Origin: an uncultured Bacteriovoracaceae bacterium
Lineage (GTDB): Bacteria > Bdellovibrionota > Bacteriovoracia > Bacteriovoracales > Bacteriovoracaceae
DNA: 64,000 bases
Direction: 5' to 3'
Assembly (NCBI GenBank): GCA_937923325.1
Contig: CAKZUQ010000027.1
Location: 1-64,000, forward strand
Shown here: in pieces, positions 26,930-36,296 of the stretch
Layout: every line of letters starts with the position of its first letter
Position numbering within the stretch: position 1 is the stretch's first letter
Translations under genes and position numbers: made by a program
Notes under the pieces: generated by a model
Databases searched by the model: none
The model's input: only the letters and a program-made list of their open reading frames with translations
What the model was told of the DNA's origin: nothing

Positions 26930-28693
26930 ATGGTTAAAAGCTATTTATTATTGTTAAGTGCTGTCATGGTGTTTAGTGCAAGTTGTACTAAAAAAGTGAA
27001 TCTAGATGAAAAGGTATTAAATGTTACTGTAACTTCAAAAGTTAAAGGTTTTGATCCTGTAAATGCTGGAGATACTTACTCAAGTGGCGAAGTGGCTAGA
27101 GTTTATGAAGGTCTACTAACTTATCATTATCTAAAAAGACCATATACTTTAATCCCTGCATTAGCTGAAGACATGCCAGTTGTTACAGATAATGGAATGA
27201 CTTATACGTTTAAAATTAAAAAAGGAATTAAATTTCACGATAATAAATGTTTTCCAAATGGAAAAGGAAGAGAGTTAAAAGCTTCGGACTTTGTTTATTC
27301 AATTATGAGAATGGCCGACACGAAAAATATTTCAACTGGTTGGTGGCTACTTGATGGTAAACTAAAAGGTTTAAATGAGTGGAGAGAAAAATATTCTAAA
27401 GCTGATAAAGCCAACTATGATGAAGTGGTTGAAGGTGTAAAAGCAATTAATGACTACACATTACAGTTTAAGTTAAGCAAAGAATATCCACAATTCTTAT
27501 ATTCTCTAGCAATGGTTTATACTTATGCAACTCCAAGAGAAGCAGTTGAATTTTACGGGAAAGAGTTTATCAATAACCCTGTTGGAACAGGACCATTTAT
27601 GACAGGAACATACAATCAAGCTAAAAGAATTGAGTATGTTAAAAACCCTAACTATAGAGATGTATTTTACCCAACTGAAGGTAGCGAAGCTGATAAGAAA
27701 GCTGGCTTGCTTGCAGATGCAGGAAAAAAACTTCCTTTAGTAGATAAACTAGTTGTACAAATTATTACTGAGTCTCAACCAGGTTGGTTGTCTTTTGAAA
27801 AAGGTAAAACTGATCTATTTGGAATTCCAAAAGATAATTTTGATGCAGTAGTAAGTCCAAGTAAAAGTGTTACTGATAAATATGCTAAAAAAGGTATTGT
27901 TTTAGAGGTTTCACCAGACTTAGATATTACATACACAGCTTTTAATCATGAAGATCCATTATTCAAAAGTAATAAGAAGTTAAGACAAGCTATGAGTATG
28001 GCCTATAACGGTGAAGAAGCTAATCAGTTATTTTATAATGGAACTGGTATTTTAGCTCAAACTATTTTGCCTCCTGGAATTGGTGGTTATGACCCTGATT
28101 ATAAAAACCCATATAGAGAATACAATATTGAAAAAGCTAAGAAGCTTTTAGCAGAAGCTGGCTACCCAGATGGTAAAGGTCTTCCAGTAATGAAGTACGA
28201 TACAACTTCTTCAACTGTATCTCGTCAAATGTCAGAGTACTTTGCAAAGCAAATGGCTAAGATTAATGTAAAAGTTGAAGTTCAAACAAATACTTGGCCT
28301 CAATTAACAAAGAAAGTAAAAACAAAACAAACACAATTGTTTGGAATGGCTTGGCTTGGAGATTATCCAGATGCTGAAAACTTCCTACAATTAATCTACG
28401 GGCCTAATTCAGCTCCAGGACCAAATGGATCTAACTATAATGATCCTGCATTTAATAAGGCTTATGAGATCTCTTCAAAAATGCAACCAGGGCCTGAAAG
28501 AGCTGAGAAATATAAAAAGCTTGCTCAGTCTGCAGCTGAAGATGTTGCTTATATTTACGGTGTGCATAGAACAAGTTTTGTTGTTAAGCATTCTTGGTTA
28601 AGAAATTACAAATTTTCAACTTTTAGTCATGGTCATGCAAAGTATTACAGCATTGATATGAAGAAAAAAGCTGAAATGATTAATAAACTTTAA
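26930..28693 (+). CDS. Peptide ABC transporter substrate-binding lipoprotein (family 5, OppA/DppA type)
   Basis: 587 residues. Lipobox SASC (Cys19), then an SBP_bac_5 domain: YEGLLTYHYLKRPYTLIPAL, the signature region GMTYTFKIKKGIKFHDN, VGTGPFM, and LRQAMSMAYNG. It captures oligopeptides or dipeptides in the periplasm and delivers them to the permeases encoded just downstream (18-base gap). AAAGGGG precedes the ATG. Genes 26930-32322 form a complete SBP/permease/permease/ATPase transporter, fitting an organism that lives on peptides. Confidence 0.93.
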   Translation: MVKSYLLLLSAVMVFSASCTKKVNLDEKVLNVTVTSKVKGFDPVNAGDTYSSGEVARVYEGLLTYHYLKRPYTLIPALAEDMPVVTDNGMTYTFKIKKGIKFHDNKCFPNGKGRELKASDFVYSIMRMADTKNISTGWWLLDGKLKGLNEWREKYSKADKANYDEVVEGVKAINDYTLQFKLSKEYPQFLYSLAMVYTYATPREAVEFYGKEFINNPVGTGPFMTGTYNQAKRIEYVKNPNYRDVFYPTEGSEADKKAGLLADAGKKLPLVDKLVVQIITESQPGWLSFEKGKTDLFGIPKDNFDAVVSPSKSVTDKYAKKGIVLEVSPDLDITYTAFNHEDPLFKSNKKLRQAMSMAYNGEEANQLFYNGTGILAQTILPPGIGGYDPDYKNPYREYNIEKAKKLLAEAGYPDGKGLPVMKYDTTSSTVSRQMSEYFAKQMAKINVKVEVQTNTWPQLTKKVKTKQTQLFGMAWLGDYPDAENFLQLIYGPNSAPGPNGSNYNDPAFNKAYEISSKMQPGPERAEKYKKLAQSAAEDVAYIYGVHRTSFVVKHSWLRNYKFSTFSHGHAKYYSIDMKKKAEMINKL

Positions 28694-28711
28694 TAGTAAA
28701 TAGGAATTTAA

Positions 28712-29656
28712 ATGAACGGTAATTGGAATTACATAATCAGAAGGCTTTTATACTTAATCCCTGTTTTATTTGGGGTATGTGGATTAGTCTTCGTTATCTT
28801 TAATGTTGTTGCTGGGGATCCAACAATGCTTCTATTAGGTAAGCATGCAGATGCGAAACAGATGATGGAGCTAAGACAGCAGTTAGGATTAGACCAAAGT
28901 CTATGGGCACAATATCTAGATATTGTAAGGTCAGCTTTTACTTTTGACTTTGGAAGAAGTTGGTCAACTAAACAACAAATTAGCCAGATGATTATGAGTG
29001 GAGCAATTCCATCAATAACTTTAGCTTTTCCGGCATTTTTCTTGTCAACGGTGATAAGTCTATTGTCAGCTGTAGTTGTTGCTTATTATAGAGGTAAAGG
29101 AATTGATCTATTTATTAGAATTTTTTGTATTGCTATGATGAGTATCTCTTCTTTAGTTTATATTTTAATTTTCCAAAAGTTCTTTGCTTTTGATCTCGGT
29201 TTATTTGAAATATCTGGATACGAGTATGGATTTCCAAACTTTATTCCATATGTTGCATTACCAGTTATCATTTGGATTGTACTAAGTTTAGGGCCAGATA
29301 TTAGATTCTATAGAACTCTTATTTTAGATGAGATTTATCAAGACTATGTAAGAACTGCTAGAGCTAAGGGTTTAAGTGAAAAGAAGATTCTTTTTAAACA
29401 TGTTTTAAGAAATGCACTTATTCCAGTTATTACTTATACAGTAGTTAATTTACCATTTTTAATATTAGGTTCTTTATTACTTGAAAGTTTCTTTAGTATT
29501 CCAGGTCTTGGAAGTATTATATTAGATGCACTAAACGCTTCTGACTTTCCAGTTCTAAAAGCAATGGCGATATTATCTGCAACTGCTTATATAATATTCA
29601 CTTTAATTTCAGACATTCTTTATACAATGGTTGATCCAAGAGTAAAGTTAAACTAA
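28712..29656 (+). CDS. Peptide ABC transporter permease (OppB/DppB type)
   Basis: 314 residues, six predicted membrane segments. The N-terminal YIIRRLLYLIPVLFGV and VFNVVAGDP motifs are typical of the OppB branch. The EAA loop contacting the ATPase is visible at about residues 210-235 (YVRTARAKGLSEKKILFKHV), followed by LRNALIPVIT. It is the first inner-membrane subunit; the partner follows 12 bases later. Confidence 0.93.
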   Translation: MNGNWNYIIRRLLYLIPVLFGVCGLVFVIFNVVAGDPTMLLLGKHADAKQMMELRQQLGLDQSLWAQYLDIVRSAFTFDFGRSWSTKQQISQMIMSGAIPSITLAFPAFFLSTVISLLSAVVVAYYRGKGIDLFIRIFCIAMMSISSLVYILIFQKFFAFDLGLFEISGYEYGFPNFIPYVALPVIIWIVLSLGPDIRFYRTLILDEIYQDYVRTARAKGLSEKKILFKHVLRNALIPVITYTVVNLPFLILGSLLLESFFSIPGLGSIILDALNASDFPVLKAMAILSATAYIIFTLISDILYTMVDPRVKLN

Positions 29657-29668
29657 AAAGAGGAATTT

Positions 29669-30580
29669 ATGACTACACAAGTATTAACAAGTGAAACAGT
29701 TAAAAATAGTGAAGCTGTGGAAATTGAAAAAAGTCGTTCTCTTTGGTTAGACGCATGGGATAGACTTAAAAAAGATAAAATTGCAGTTGCATCACTTGCG
29801 ATTGTAATTGTTTACTCAATAATTGCAATTCTTTCAGCATTAGGAATCATTGCTGCTGACTGGGCTCAAGAAGTTGGACCTAGTTATGCTCCACCAAGTG
29901 CTGAGTATTGGCTTGGAACTGATATTTTTGGAAGAAGTGTTTTAACGAAAGTTATTCACGGAACTCAAATCGCTATGAGTGTTGGTTTAATATCTTCTTT
30001 TATCGCCATTCCAATTGGTGTTGTACTAGGAGCACTAGCTGGTTATTTTGGTGGTTGGGTAGATGAAATAATCGTATGGTTTTATACAACTTTCTCTTCA
30101 ATCCCTGGAATCATGCTTCTGATGAGTATTGCATTCGTACTAGGTAAAGGAATCACAACAGTATATATTGCCTTAGGTCTTACAAGTTGGGTTGGGCTTT
30201 GTCGTCTGATCCGAGGTGAAGTACTAAAGCATAAGAACAGAGAATACGTTCAGGCGGCAGATGCACTAGGAGCAGGTCATGCTAGAAAACTTTTTAAACA
30301 TATTCTTCCAAATGTTACTCATATCGTAATTATCTTTACTTCACTACAATTCCAAATTGCTATCAAGTCAGAGGTAATTCTTTCTTACCTAGGTCTTGGT
30401 GTTACTGGTCAACCAAGTTGGGGTACAATGATAGATGATGCAAAAATGGAGTTAGCAAGAGATGTTTGGTGGCAACTAGCAGGTGCAACTTTTGCAATGT
30501 TCTTCGTAGTACTAGCATTTAATATTCTTGGAGATGCTCTTAGAGATGCATTAGATCCAAAACTTAAAGGTAAAGGGTAG
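29669..30580 (+). CDS. Peptide ABC transporter permease (OppC/DppC type)
   Basis: 303 residues with an N-terminal cytoplasmic leader, the OppC_N segment (WLDAWDRLKKDKIAVASL), the LGTDIFGRSVLTKVIHGT motif after the first membrane helix, and the EAA loop EYVQAADALGAGHARKLFKH. It pairs with the upstream permease. AGAGGAA precedes the ATG. The C-terminal DALRDALDPKLKG is typical of the family. Confidence 0.93.
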   Translation: MTTQVLTSETVKNSEAVEIEKSRSLWLDAWDRLKKDKIAVASLAIVIVYSIIAILSALGIIAADWAQEVGPSYAPPSAEYWLGTDIFGRSVLTKVIHGTQIAMSVGLISSFIAIPIGVVLGALAGYFGGWVDEIIVWFYTTFSSIPGIMLLMSIAFVLGKGITTVYIALGLTSWVGLCRLIRGEVLKHKNREYVQAADALGAGHARKLFKHILPNVTHIVIIFTSLQFQIAIKSEVILSYLGLGVTGQPSWGTMIDDAKMELARDVWWQLAGATFAMFFVVLAFNILGDALRDALDPKLKGKG

Positions 30581-30588
30581 GAATTAAT

Positions 30589-32322
30589 ATGAGTGATATT
30601 TTATTAAGCATTAAAGATTTATGTGTCGATTTTAATACTGGTGACGGTATTGTTAGGGCTGTAAATAATGTTTCATTTGATGTTCCAGCTGGTAAAACAG
30701 TTGGTTTAGTTGGTGAATCTGGTTCTGGTAAATCTGTTACTTCTTTAGCAACTATGGGCTTAATTCCTAATCCTCCAGGTAAAATCACTGGTGGACAAAT
30801 TCTTTATAAAGGAAAAGATCTAGTTAATGCAACAGAAGAGGAAATGAGAAAAATTAGAGGTAAAGAAATTTCAATGATTTTTCAAGAGCCAATGACATCT
30901 TTAAATCCAGTATTTAAAGTTGGTGATCAAGTTTCTGAAATTCTTATGCTTCACATGGGAATGAATAAAAAAGAAGCATGGACTAGGTCAGTAGAACTTC
31001 TTGATGAAGTTGGTATTCCTGATCCAGAGACTTCAGCTCATAAGTATCCACATGAAATGTCAGGTGGACAAAAACAAAGAGTTGTTATTGCAATTGCAAT
31101 TGCATGTGAACCTAAGCTTTTAATTGCTGATGAACCAACAACAGCTCTAGATGTTACAATTCAAAAACAAGTCTTAGAATTAATGTTTGATCTTCAGAAA
31201 AAACATGGAATGGGACTACTATTCATTACACATGACCTTGGTGTTATCGCAGATATCGCTGATGATGTTGTAGTAATGTATAGAAGTAATCTTGTTGAAA
31301 AAAGTAATACAAAAGAAATTTTTACAGATGCTAAACATCCATACACAAAAGGACTTTTAGCTTGTCGTCCAGCTTTAGATAAAAATCCAGAAAGACTTTT
31401 AACGGTTAGTGATTTTATGGATGAACAGGGCAATGAGATTGAACTTTGTACTACTAAGACTGATAAAGTAGATAAAGAATATAAAGTTTGCGAAGATAAA
31501 AATCCTACACTTTTAGAGGTTAATGGTCTTCATGTAGACTTTCCAATAAAAGGTGGAATCTTCGGTAGAACTGTTAAGCATTTTAAAGCTGTCAATAATG
31601 TATCTTTTAAACTTAGAAAGGGTCATACTTTAGGATTAGTTGGAGAGTCTGGTTGTGGTAAAACAACTTTAGGCCGTGCTATTTTAAGACTAGTTGAGCC
31701 AAGTCAAGGTCAGGTTGTTTATAATGGCGTTGATGTAACAAAACTAGATAAAAAACAAATGAGAGAAATGCGCTCTAAAATGCAAATTATCTTTCAAGAC
31801 CCATACTCTTCATTAAATCCTAGAATGACAATTGGCGAGATCTTACTTGAACCAATGAATCTTCATAATATTGGAAATAATAAAGAAGAAAAGATTGAAA
31901 AAGCTAAATGGTTAATGGAAAAAGTTGGCTTAAGTGCTAAGCAACTATCTCGTTATCCACATGAGTTCTCTGGTGGTCAAAGACAACGTATTTGTATTGC
32001 AAGAGCACTAGCTGTTAACCCTGAATTTATTATTTGTGATGAATCTGTTTCTGCTTTAGATGTATCAGTTCAAGCTCAAGTTCTTAATCTACTTCTAGAT
32101 CTTCAAGAAGAATTTGGTTTAACTTATATCTTTATTTCACATGATCTTTCAGTTGTTAACTTTATCTCTGATGAAGTAGCAGTTATGAATAGTGGTGAGA
32201 TTGTTGAGCATGATGAAGCTACAAATGTTTATTTAAAACCAGTTAAGCAATACACAAAAGATCTTCTTGCTGCGATTCCTAAGGGGGTTCCTAAGTCGAT
32301 ACTAGCTGAACAGAATCAATAA
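30589..32322 (+). CDS. Fused double ATPase of the peptide transporter (OppD-OppF type)
   Basis: 577 residues containing two full ABC ATPase domains. Domain 1: Walker A GESGSGKS (about 44-51), signature MSGGQKQR, Walker B LLIADEPTTALD. Domain 2: GESGCGKT (about 353-360), FSGGQRQR, FIICDESVSALD, in which the catalytic Glu of Walker B is present in both. Each is followed by the oligopeptide-transporter C-terminal segment. In most bacteria OppD and OppF are separate genes; here one chain supplies both. The gene ends the operon at a strong terminator. Confidence 0.93.
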   Translation: MSDILLSIKDLCVDFNTGDGIVRAVNNVSFDVPAGKTVGLVGESGSGKSVTSLATMGLIPNPPGKITGGQILYKGKDLVNATEEEMRKIRGKEISMIFQEPMTSLNPVFKVGDQVSEILMLHMGMNKKEAWTRSVELLDEVGIPDPETSAHKYPHEMSGGQKQRVVIAIAIACEPKLLIADEPTTALDVTIQKQVLELMFDLQKKHGMGLLFITHDLGVIADIADDVVVMYRSNLVEKSNTKEIFTDAKHPYTKGLLACRPALDKNPERLLTVSDFMDEQGNEIELCTTKTDKVDKEYKVCEDKNPTLLEVNGLHVDFPIKGGIFGRTVKHFKAVNNVSFKLRKGHTLGLVGESGCGKTTLGRAILRLVEPSQGQVVYNGVDVTKLDKKQMREMRSKMQIIFQDPYSSLNPRMTIGEILLEPMNLHNIGNNKEEKIEKAKWLMEKVGLSAKQLSRYPHEFSGGQRQRICIARALAVNPEFIICDESVSALDVSVQAQVLNLLLDLQEEFGLTYIFISHDLSVVNFISDEVAVMNSGEIVEHDEATNVYLKPVKQYTKDLLAAIPKGVPKSILAEQNQ

Positions 32323-32348
32323 TTTAAAATTTAGTTTAAGTTTATAGA

Positions 32349-32373
32349 AGCCCTCTTTTAAGAGGGCTTTTTT
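32349..32373 (+). terminator. Rho-independent terminator of the peptide-transporter operon
   Basis: AGCCCTCTT pairs with AAGAGGGCT (32349-32368) and T6 follows. The end of the T run touches the stop codon of the convergent gene at 32372. Confidence 0.9.
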
Positions 32374-33466
32374 ATGGAAGTCTTCCTTCGAATGTTAACC
32401 AAATGAGATTTTCTTTTGGTGTTGCAAGCTCTACTCGGTTTTGAAAGTCAGATGGAAGAGCATTTGTGTATGCTGGATCCTTGGTGATAGGAATGGTGTA
32501 TTTTAATTTTACGCCACCATATTTACTTTGATATGCAGCTTCTAAAAATGATTCTGAAAATACTGAAGAGTCTGTATGAACTCTTCCACTAATTCCTGCT
32601 TGTACTCTGACTACTTTGTAGTCATGTCCAAGGTTAATATAAGCTCCAACATAACTTGCATCTTTTACCATTGTTGCTCTTGAGTTAACGCCAGCTCTTG
32701 TAAAAGTTCTACTATTTTTTCCTCTATTTAATGTGATATCTTTTCCAAGCTCAGCTTCAATAGCGATTCCCTTTTGAGATCCATCTTGAGTAAGGTAGTT
32801 ATACTCTCTATAAGTAGGTCCATGTCTTTCGTTGATGTCACGGTGATGCCAAGCTTGTTGTGTAATACTAGATAGTATAAAGCCCCTGTTAGCATCGTCA
32901 GTATTCATTTCATGAAAGCCAACACCAACTTTCCAGTAGTAAGCATCTTTACTTTTAACTTTACCAAGTAGTACTTTGAAAAGGTTTTCTTCTTTGAAGA
33001 ATACATCTGCTTGCCAATAACCATCACTGTTTAAATAAAGTGTTTCTTTGTAGTTTTTTTGAAATACTTCTGGTTGATCAGAGTTCGTATAAAGAGTCGT
33101 TTCATAAGAAATATTAATATAGTATTTATCATTACCATTTAGAAGCGGAGCCATGTTTTTATAAACTGATAATTTATAGCCATGAGTTTTTCCAATATCA
33201 TCAGTCATTGTTGAAATGTCACCATCCCTTAAATTTTGAGGACTGAAATCATTATAAAGACTAAACTCAATTTTACCTGAGCCAATTTTATCGAAAATAA
33301 CGGGGTCAATTGACTCTTCTGTAATTTGATCTAAAAATTCTTCGACCTCATCTAAATCTGCTACATTGATACGGATGTCAGAAGTTTGCAGTGGAAACAT
33401 GTTTTGTGCATAAGAGCTAATTGAAAAACATGTAAGTAAAAGCAGGACTGATGTAAATTTTTTCAT
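32372..33466 (-). CDS. Exported, probably outer-membrane, protein of unknown function
   Basis: 364 residues from ATG 33466 (a TTG two codons earlier is possible). Signal peptide ends SSYAQ, so Gln at +1. The mature protein is rich in aromatic, alternating strands (YKETLYLNSDGYWQADVFF, YYWKVGVGFHEM, SYVGAYINLGHDYKVVRVQ, YGGVKLKYTIP) that suggest a beta-barrel, and ends WLTFEGRLP. No family recognised. Downstream of the symporter gene on the same strand, separated by a hairpin. Confidence 0.6.
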   Translation of the reverse strand: MKKFTSVLLLLTCFSISSYAQNMFPLQTSDIRINVADLDEVEEFLDQITEESIDPVIFDKIGSGKIEFSLYNDFSPQNLRDGDISTMTDDIGKTHGYKLSVYKNMAPLLNGNDKYYINISYETTLYTNSDQPEVFQKNYKETLYLNSDGYWQADVFFKEENLFKVLLGKVKSKDAYYWKVGVGFHEMNTDDANRGFILSSITQQAWHHRDINERHGPTYREYNYLTQDGSQKGIAIEAELGKDITLNRGKNSRTFTRAGVNSRATMVKDASYVGAYINLGHDYKVVRVQAGISGRVHTDSSVFSESFLEAAYQSKYGGVKLKYTIPITKDPAYTNALPSDFQNRVELATPKENLIWLTFEGRLP

Positions 33467-33538
33467 GTACAAATTTAAACATACTAGAAATTAATTACTG
33501 CTAAATTTGTAACTCTTACAGGGGGGTGTCAGAAAACT

Positions 33539-33573
33539 GTAATCACCAAAAGGATGACTGTTTTAGTGATTAC
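33539..33573 (-). terminator. Hairpin after the symporter gene, possible terminator
   Basis: GTAATCAC (33539-33546) and GTGATTAC (33566-33573) form a perfect 8-bp stem with a 19-base loop, 15 bases beyond the symporter stop on the minus strand, followed by AGTTTTC. The T run is short, so termination is likely but not certain. Confidence 0.45.
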
Positions 33574-33588
33574 AAGTGTTTAGGTTCG

Positions 33589-35037
33589 TTATTTGAGTTT
33601 GTCTATCATATTACCTTTAACAATTAAAAATACAGTAGCGATAGTAAATCCCCAGTAAACGTTCCATTGCCATGGCCACTGAAGAACACTTCCATTTATA
33701 TAAACGGCTATAGCACCTAAAATATAAGCTCCTAATACACTAATAGAATCAAGCCTTACTTTAGTGAAGTTTGGCCATATAGTTGTAGCAAAAAATAATG
33801 CTAAAAGTGAGCCAGCTGTCCAGGAAGTAACTTTAAGCCCTAGTTCTAATAGGCCATCTGAGCCTGATGCTATAAAGGCCACAACTAATAAAAGAGTAGT
33901 AATTATTAGAGTATCTCTTTGATAAAAAGATGTGATTTTAGATTTATCATGTGTTTTATGATGAGCAATATCGTTATAAAAACAAGCTGAAAGAGCATTA
34001 ATTGTAGAGTCCAGTGTACTCATCGTTGCTGCTAGAACACCCGCCACCATCAAGCCTTTTATACCACTTGGAAAATATTGAGTTATAAAATAAGCAAATA
34101 GTTGATCATTTTTTATTGCTGGAGGAGTGTGTGTTTGGTAATGAGTCCATAAGAGCGCACCTATACTTAAAAATAAAAGTCCAACAGCAATTGATAAAAA
34201 GGTTGAAGTTATAATTGCTTTTTGAGCAGACTTTAATGATTTATTTCCTGTTAATCTTTGAACGAAGTCTTGATCTACACCATGAGTGGCCATATCAAAT
34301 AATATTCCACCTACAACACCAGTTACAAATGGCCAAATATTATTAAATTCTATAAAGCTTGTTTTCCCATTTTGAAATGCAACTAGCATCATTTCACTCC
34401 AAGTTGAATGACTAATTTGGGGAATTAAATAGTGAGCAACAAGGCCACCAAAAACAAATAACCCCATTTGAATCATATCTGTTCTGACTACGGCTTTTAA
34501 ACCTCCAATGAGGGTATAGAAAAAAGTAATAATGCAAATAACCGTTACAGCTGCATAAATACTTATATTGAAGAACTCTGAAACTAAAATTGAACCTGAG
34601 AATAACCTAACTCCAACTGCAAGGAGCTTATTTAAGAAATAAAATAATGCGACAGTTCTTTGACCAGATAAATTACCTCGTTTGGCCATTACTGAATACA
34701 CAGTAATTCCTTTATCATAAATTCTTGGGAGTATTAAACCAGCTATTAGAAAACGACCAACTAGTGCCCCCATATATATCTGAATAAAAGAAAAATCTTT
34801 CCCATAAGCAAATGCTGGAATCCCTAAGAAGGTAAGCGCCGAAACCTCTGTTGCTATAATGGAGCACATCGATTCCCAAAATGTTAGAGATTTGCCGGCT
34901 AAATATTGCTCTTCTATTAAGTCAGACCCTGAACCTTTATTAGAAAGTTTTCCTGACTTTAAAGCTAGGAAAAAAATTCCTAAAAGATAAAAAGCAATAA
35001 CTGTGTAATCAAGCCAAGTAATCTGGATGTTGAGCAT
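33589..35037 (-). CDS. Sodium:solute symporter (SSS/SLC5 family)
   Basis: 482 residues with about 13 hydrophobic helices. The family start, a helix LDYTVIAFYLLGIFFLAL, is followed by EEQYLAGKSLTFWESMCSIIATEVSALTF, the YLAGR-like motif and sodium-site helix, then GITVYSVMAKRGN and GVAAATMSTLDST-like LAATMSTLDSTINALS. It couples sodium entry to uptake of an organic solute; substrate not determinable (sugars, amino acids, sialate and acetate transporters belong here). AGGGAATTC lies upstream of the ATG. Monocistronic. Confidence 0.9.
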   Translation of the reverse strand: MLNIQITWLDYTVIAFYLLGIFFLALKSGKLSNKGSGSDLIEEQYLAGKSLTFWESMCSIIATEVSALTFLGIPAFAYGKDFSFIQIYMGALVGRFLIAGLILPRIYDKGITVYSVMAKRGNLSGQRTVALFYFLNKLLAVGVRLFSGSILVSEFFNISIYAAVTVICIITFFYTLIGGLKAVVRTDMIQMGLFVFGGLVAHYLIPQISHSTWSEMMLVAFQNGKTSFIEFNNIWPFVTGVVGGILFDMATHGVDQDFVQRLTGNKSLKSAQKAIITSTFLSIAVGLLFLSIGALLWTHYQTHTPPAIKNDQLFAYFITQYFPSGIKGLMVAGVLAATMSTLDSTINALSACFYNDIAHHKTHDKSKITSFYQRDTLIITTLLLVVAFIASGSDGLLELGLKVTSWTAGSLLALFFATTIWPNFTKVRLDSISVLGAYILGAIAVYINGSVLQWPWQWNVYWGFTIATVFLIVKGNMIDKLK

Positions 35038-35182
35038 AAAGAATTCCCTTCTATTAAGTACTTAGAAGACAATATATCAAAGCAGATTTATCTTTTCCAG
35101 CAAGATTAAGAAAAATTGAGTTTAACTCTCTAATTTCATTAATCTTTTAATAAATTCTAAATAGGTTCCGATATGTAAATGA

Positions 35183-35198
35183 GGTTTAAGGATAAACC
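35183..35198 (+). promoter_or_regulatory. Small hairpin next to the ribosome-binding site
   Basis: GGTTTA-AGGA-TAAACC is a perfect 6-bp stem with a 4-base loop, ending 12 bases before the ATG at 35211 and just before AAAAGGA. It could affect translation start. Short enough to be chance. Confidence 0.3.
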
Positions 35199-35210
35199 GT
35201 AAAAGGAATT

Positions 35211-36293
35211 ATGAATTATAACGTAAATGGAATTGCATTTAGCAAGGAAGATTTAAAGACAATTGCACTTAAAGATATCAAAGTTAATTCGATATCTAGG
35301 TCACATTTGTTTTATATCCCACCTAAAGGCAAAAATGCATTTTTAATGATTAGAGCGGGAGACTTTATCGAGCAAGAGTTCGTAGATAAGTACTCGGCAA
35401 AAGGTATGGAGTCCGTTTGGGAACTCCAGGTTGCTACACCAGAAGAAATTAATGAGTTTGAGTTGATATTACGAAGTTTAGACTCTTCAAAAAATGAAAA
35501 AGAAAGATTAATTATAAGTGAATCGATTGTTAAAAAATTTGGAGAAAAGTATTGGAAAGAAAGTGAAAGTAGTTTTCTCTCTTTTGCTCTTACTTGCTTT
35601 GACCATTATTACTTCTTAGATCAATCCGTTGTTGATAAAATGCATAAAACTTCTATGACATTATATTCTAGGGCCATATTAAGTGCTGCAATAAGCGTTA
35701 TGAGCTGCCTAGTTCATAGAGTGGTAGATGCTTATTTTATTAAGGATTTGTATAATGCTGTTTTTATAATGGACTATGGTCTATTAGATGCAGATGAGTT
35801 CTCATACACTCTTTCTCTTGCATGTGAAACAGAAAGAAATAATCCTGGCCAAGGGATGGTTTACTTAGAAGAAAATAATAGAAGTGAACAAGAGAAGAAA
35901 CTTTTTAGAAGTCATCCTATTGTAAGTGCTGAGTATATTGAGTCTCAAAAAGGGAAGTTTCATAATCCTGAAGTAACAGATATTATTCGATATCATCACG
36001 AAAAAGCTGATGGATCGGGATTCCCAGTTGGCTTTTCATATTCAGCCATGAGTGACATGGAAACATTTTTAACGTTTTCTGATTATATGGTTCCATTTGG
36101 AGAACATATTTTCCAAAAAGGTGATGGAGTTTTTGTCATCAAAAAAGCTTTTGCATTATTAAGTGAAAATGATGATTTGAGTATGATTCCTGTAAATAAA
36201 ATTATGACAAGGTGGGAATCAGCTATGAACTGGGCCATTCAGCTTCAAGAAGAAAAACTTGATGAAAGTCGCCAAACTGCGGAGGTTGCTTAA
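35211..36293 (+). CDS. Degenerate HD-GYP-like protein
   Basis: 360 residues. Residues 1-90 are a DUF3391-like module (HLFYIPPKGKNAFLMI ... KYSAKGMESVWEL), shared with the protein at 1519. The C-terminal half is HD-GYP-like: IMDYGLLD at about 186-193 stands for LLHDIGKL, so the metal-binding His is Met; SHPIVSAEYIE matches the EHP helix; YHHEKADGSGFPVG (about 261-274) keeps the third motif. Catalysis is unlikely with the HD His gone; binding of a nucleotide or partner is likelier. The next gene begins 3 bases after its stop, so the two probably act together. AAAAGGA precedes the ATG. Confidence 0.78.
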   Translation: MNYNVNGIAFSKEDLKTIALKDIKVNSISRSHLFYIPPKGKNAFLMIRAGDFIEQEFVDKYSAKGMESVWELQVATPEEINEFELILRSLDSSKNEKERLIISESIVKKFGEKYWKESESSFLSFALTCFDHYYFLDQSVVDKMHKTSMTLYSRAILSAAISVMSCLVHRVVDAYFIKDLYNAVFIMDYGLLDADEFSYTLSLACETERNNPGQGMVYLEENNRSEQEKKLFRSHPIVSAEYIESQKGKFHNPEVTDIIRYHHEKADGSGFPVGFSYSAMSDMETFLTFSDYMVPFGEHIFQKGDGVFVIKKAFALLSENDDLSMIPVNKIMTRWESAMNWAIQLQEEKLDESRQTAEVA

Positions 36294-36296
36294 TCA

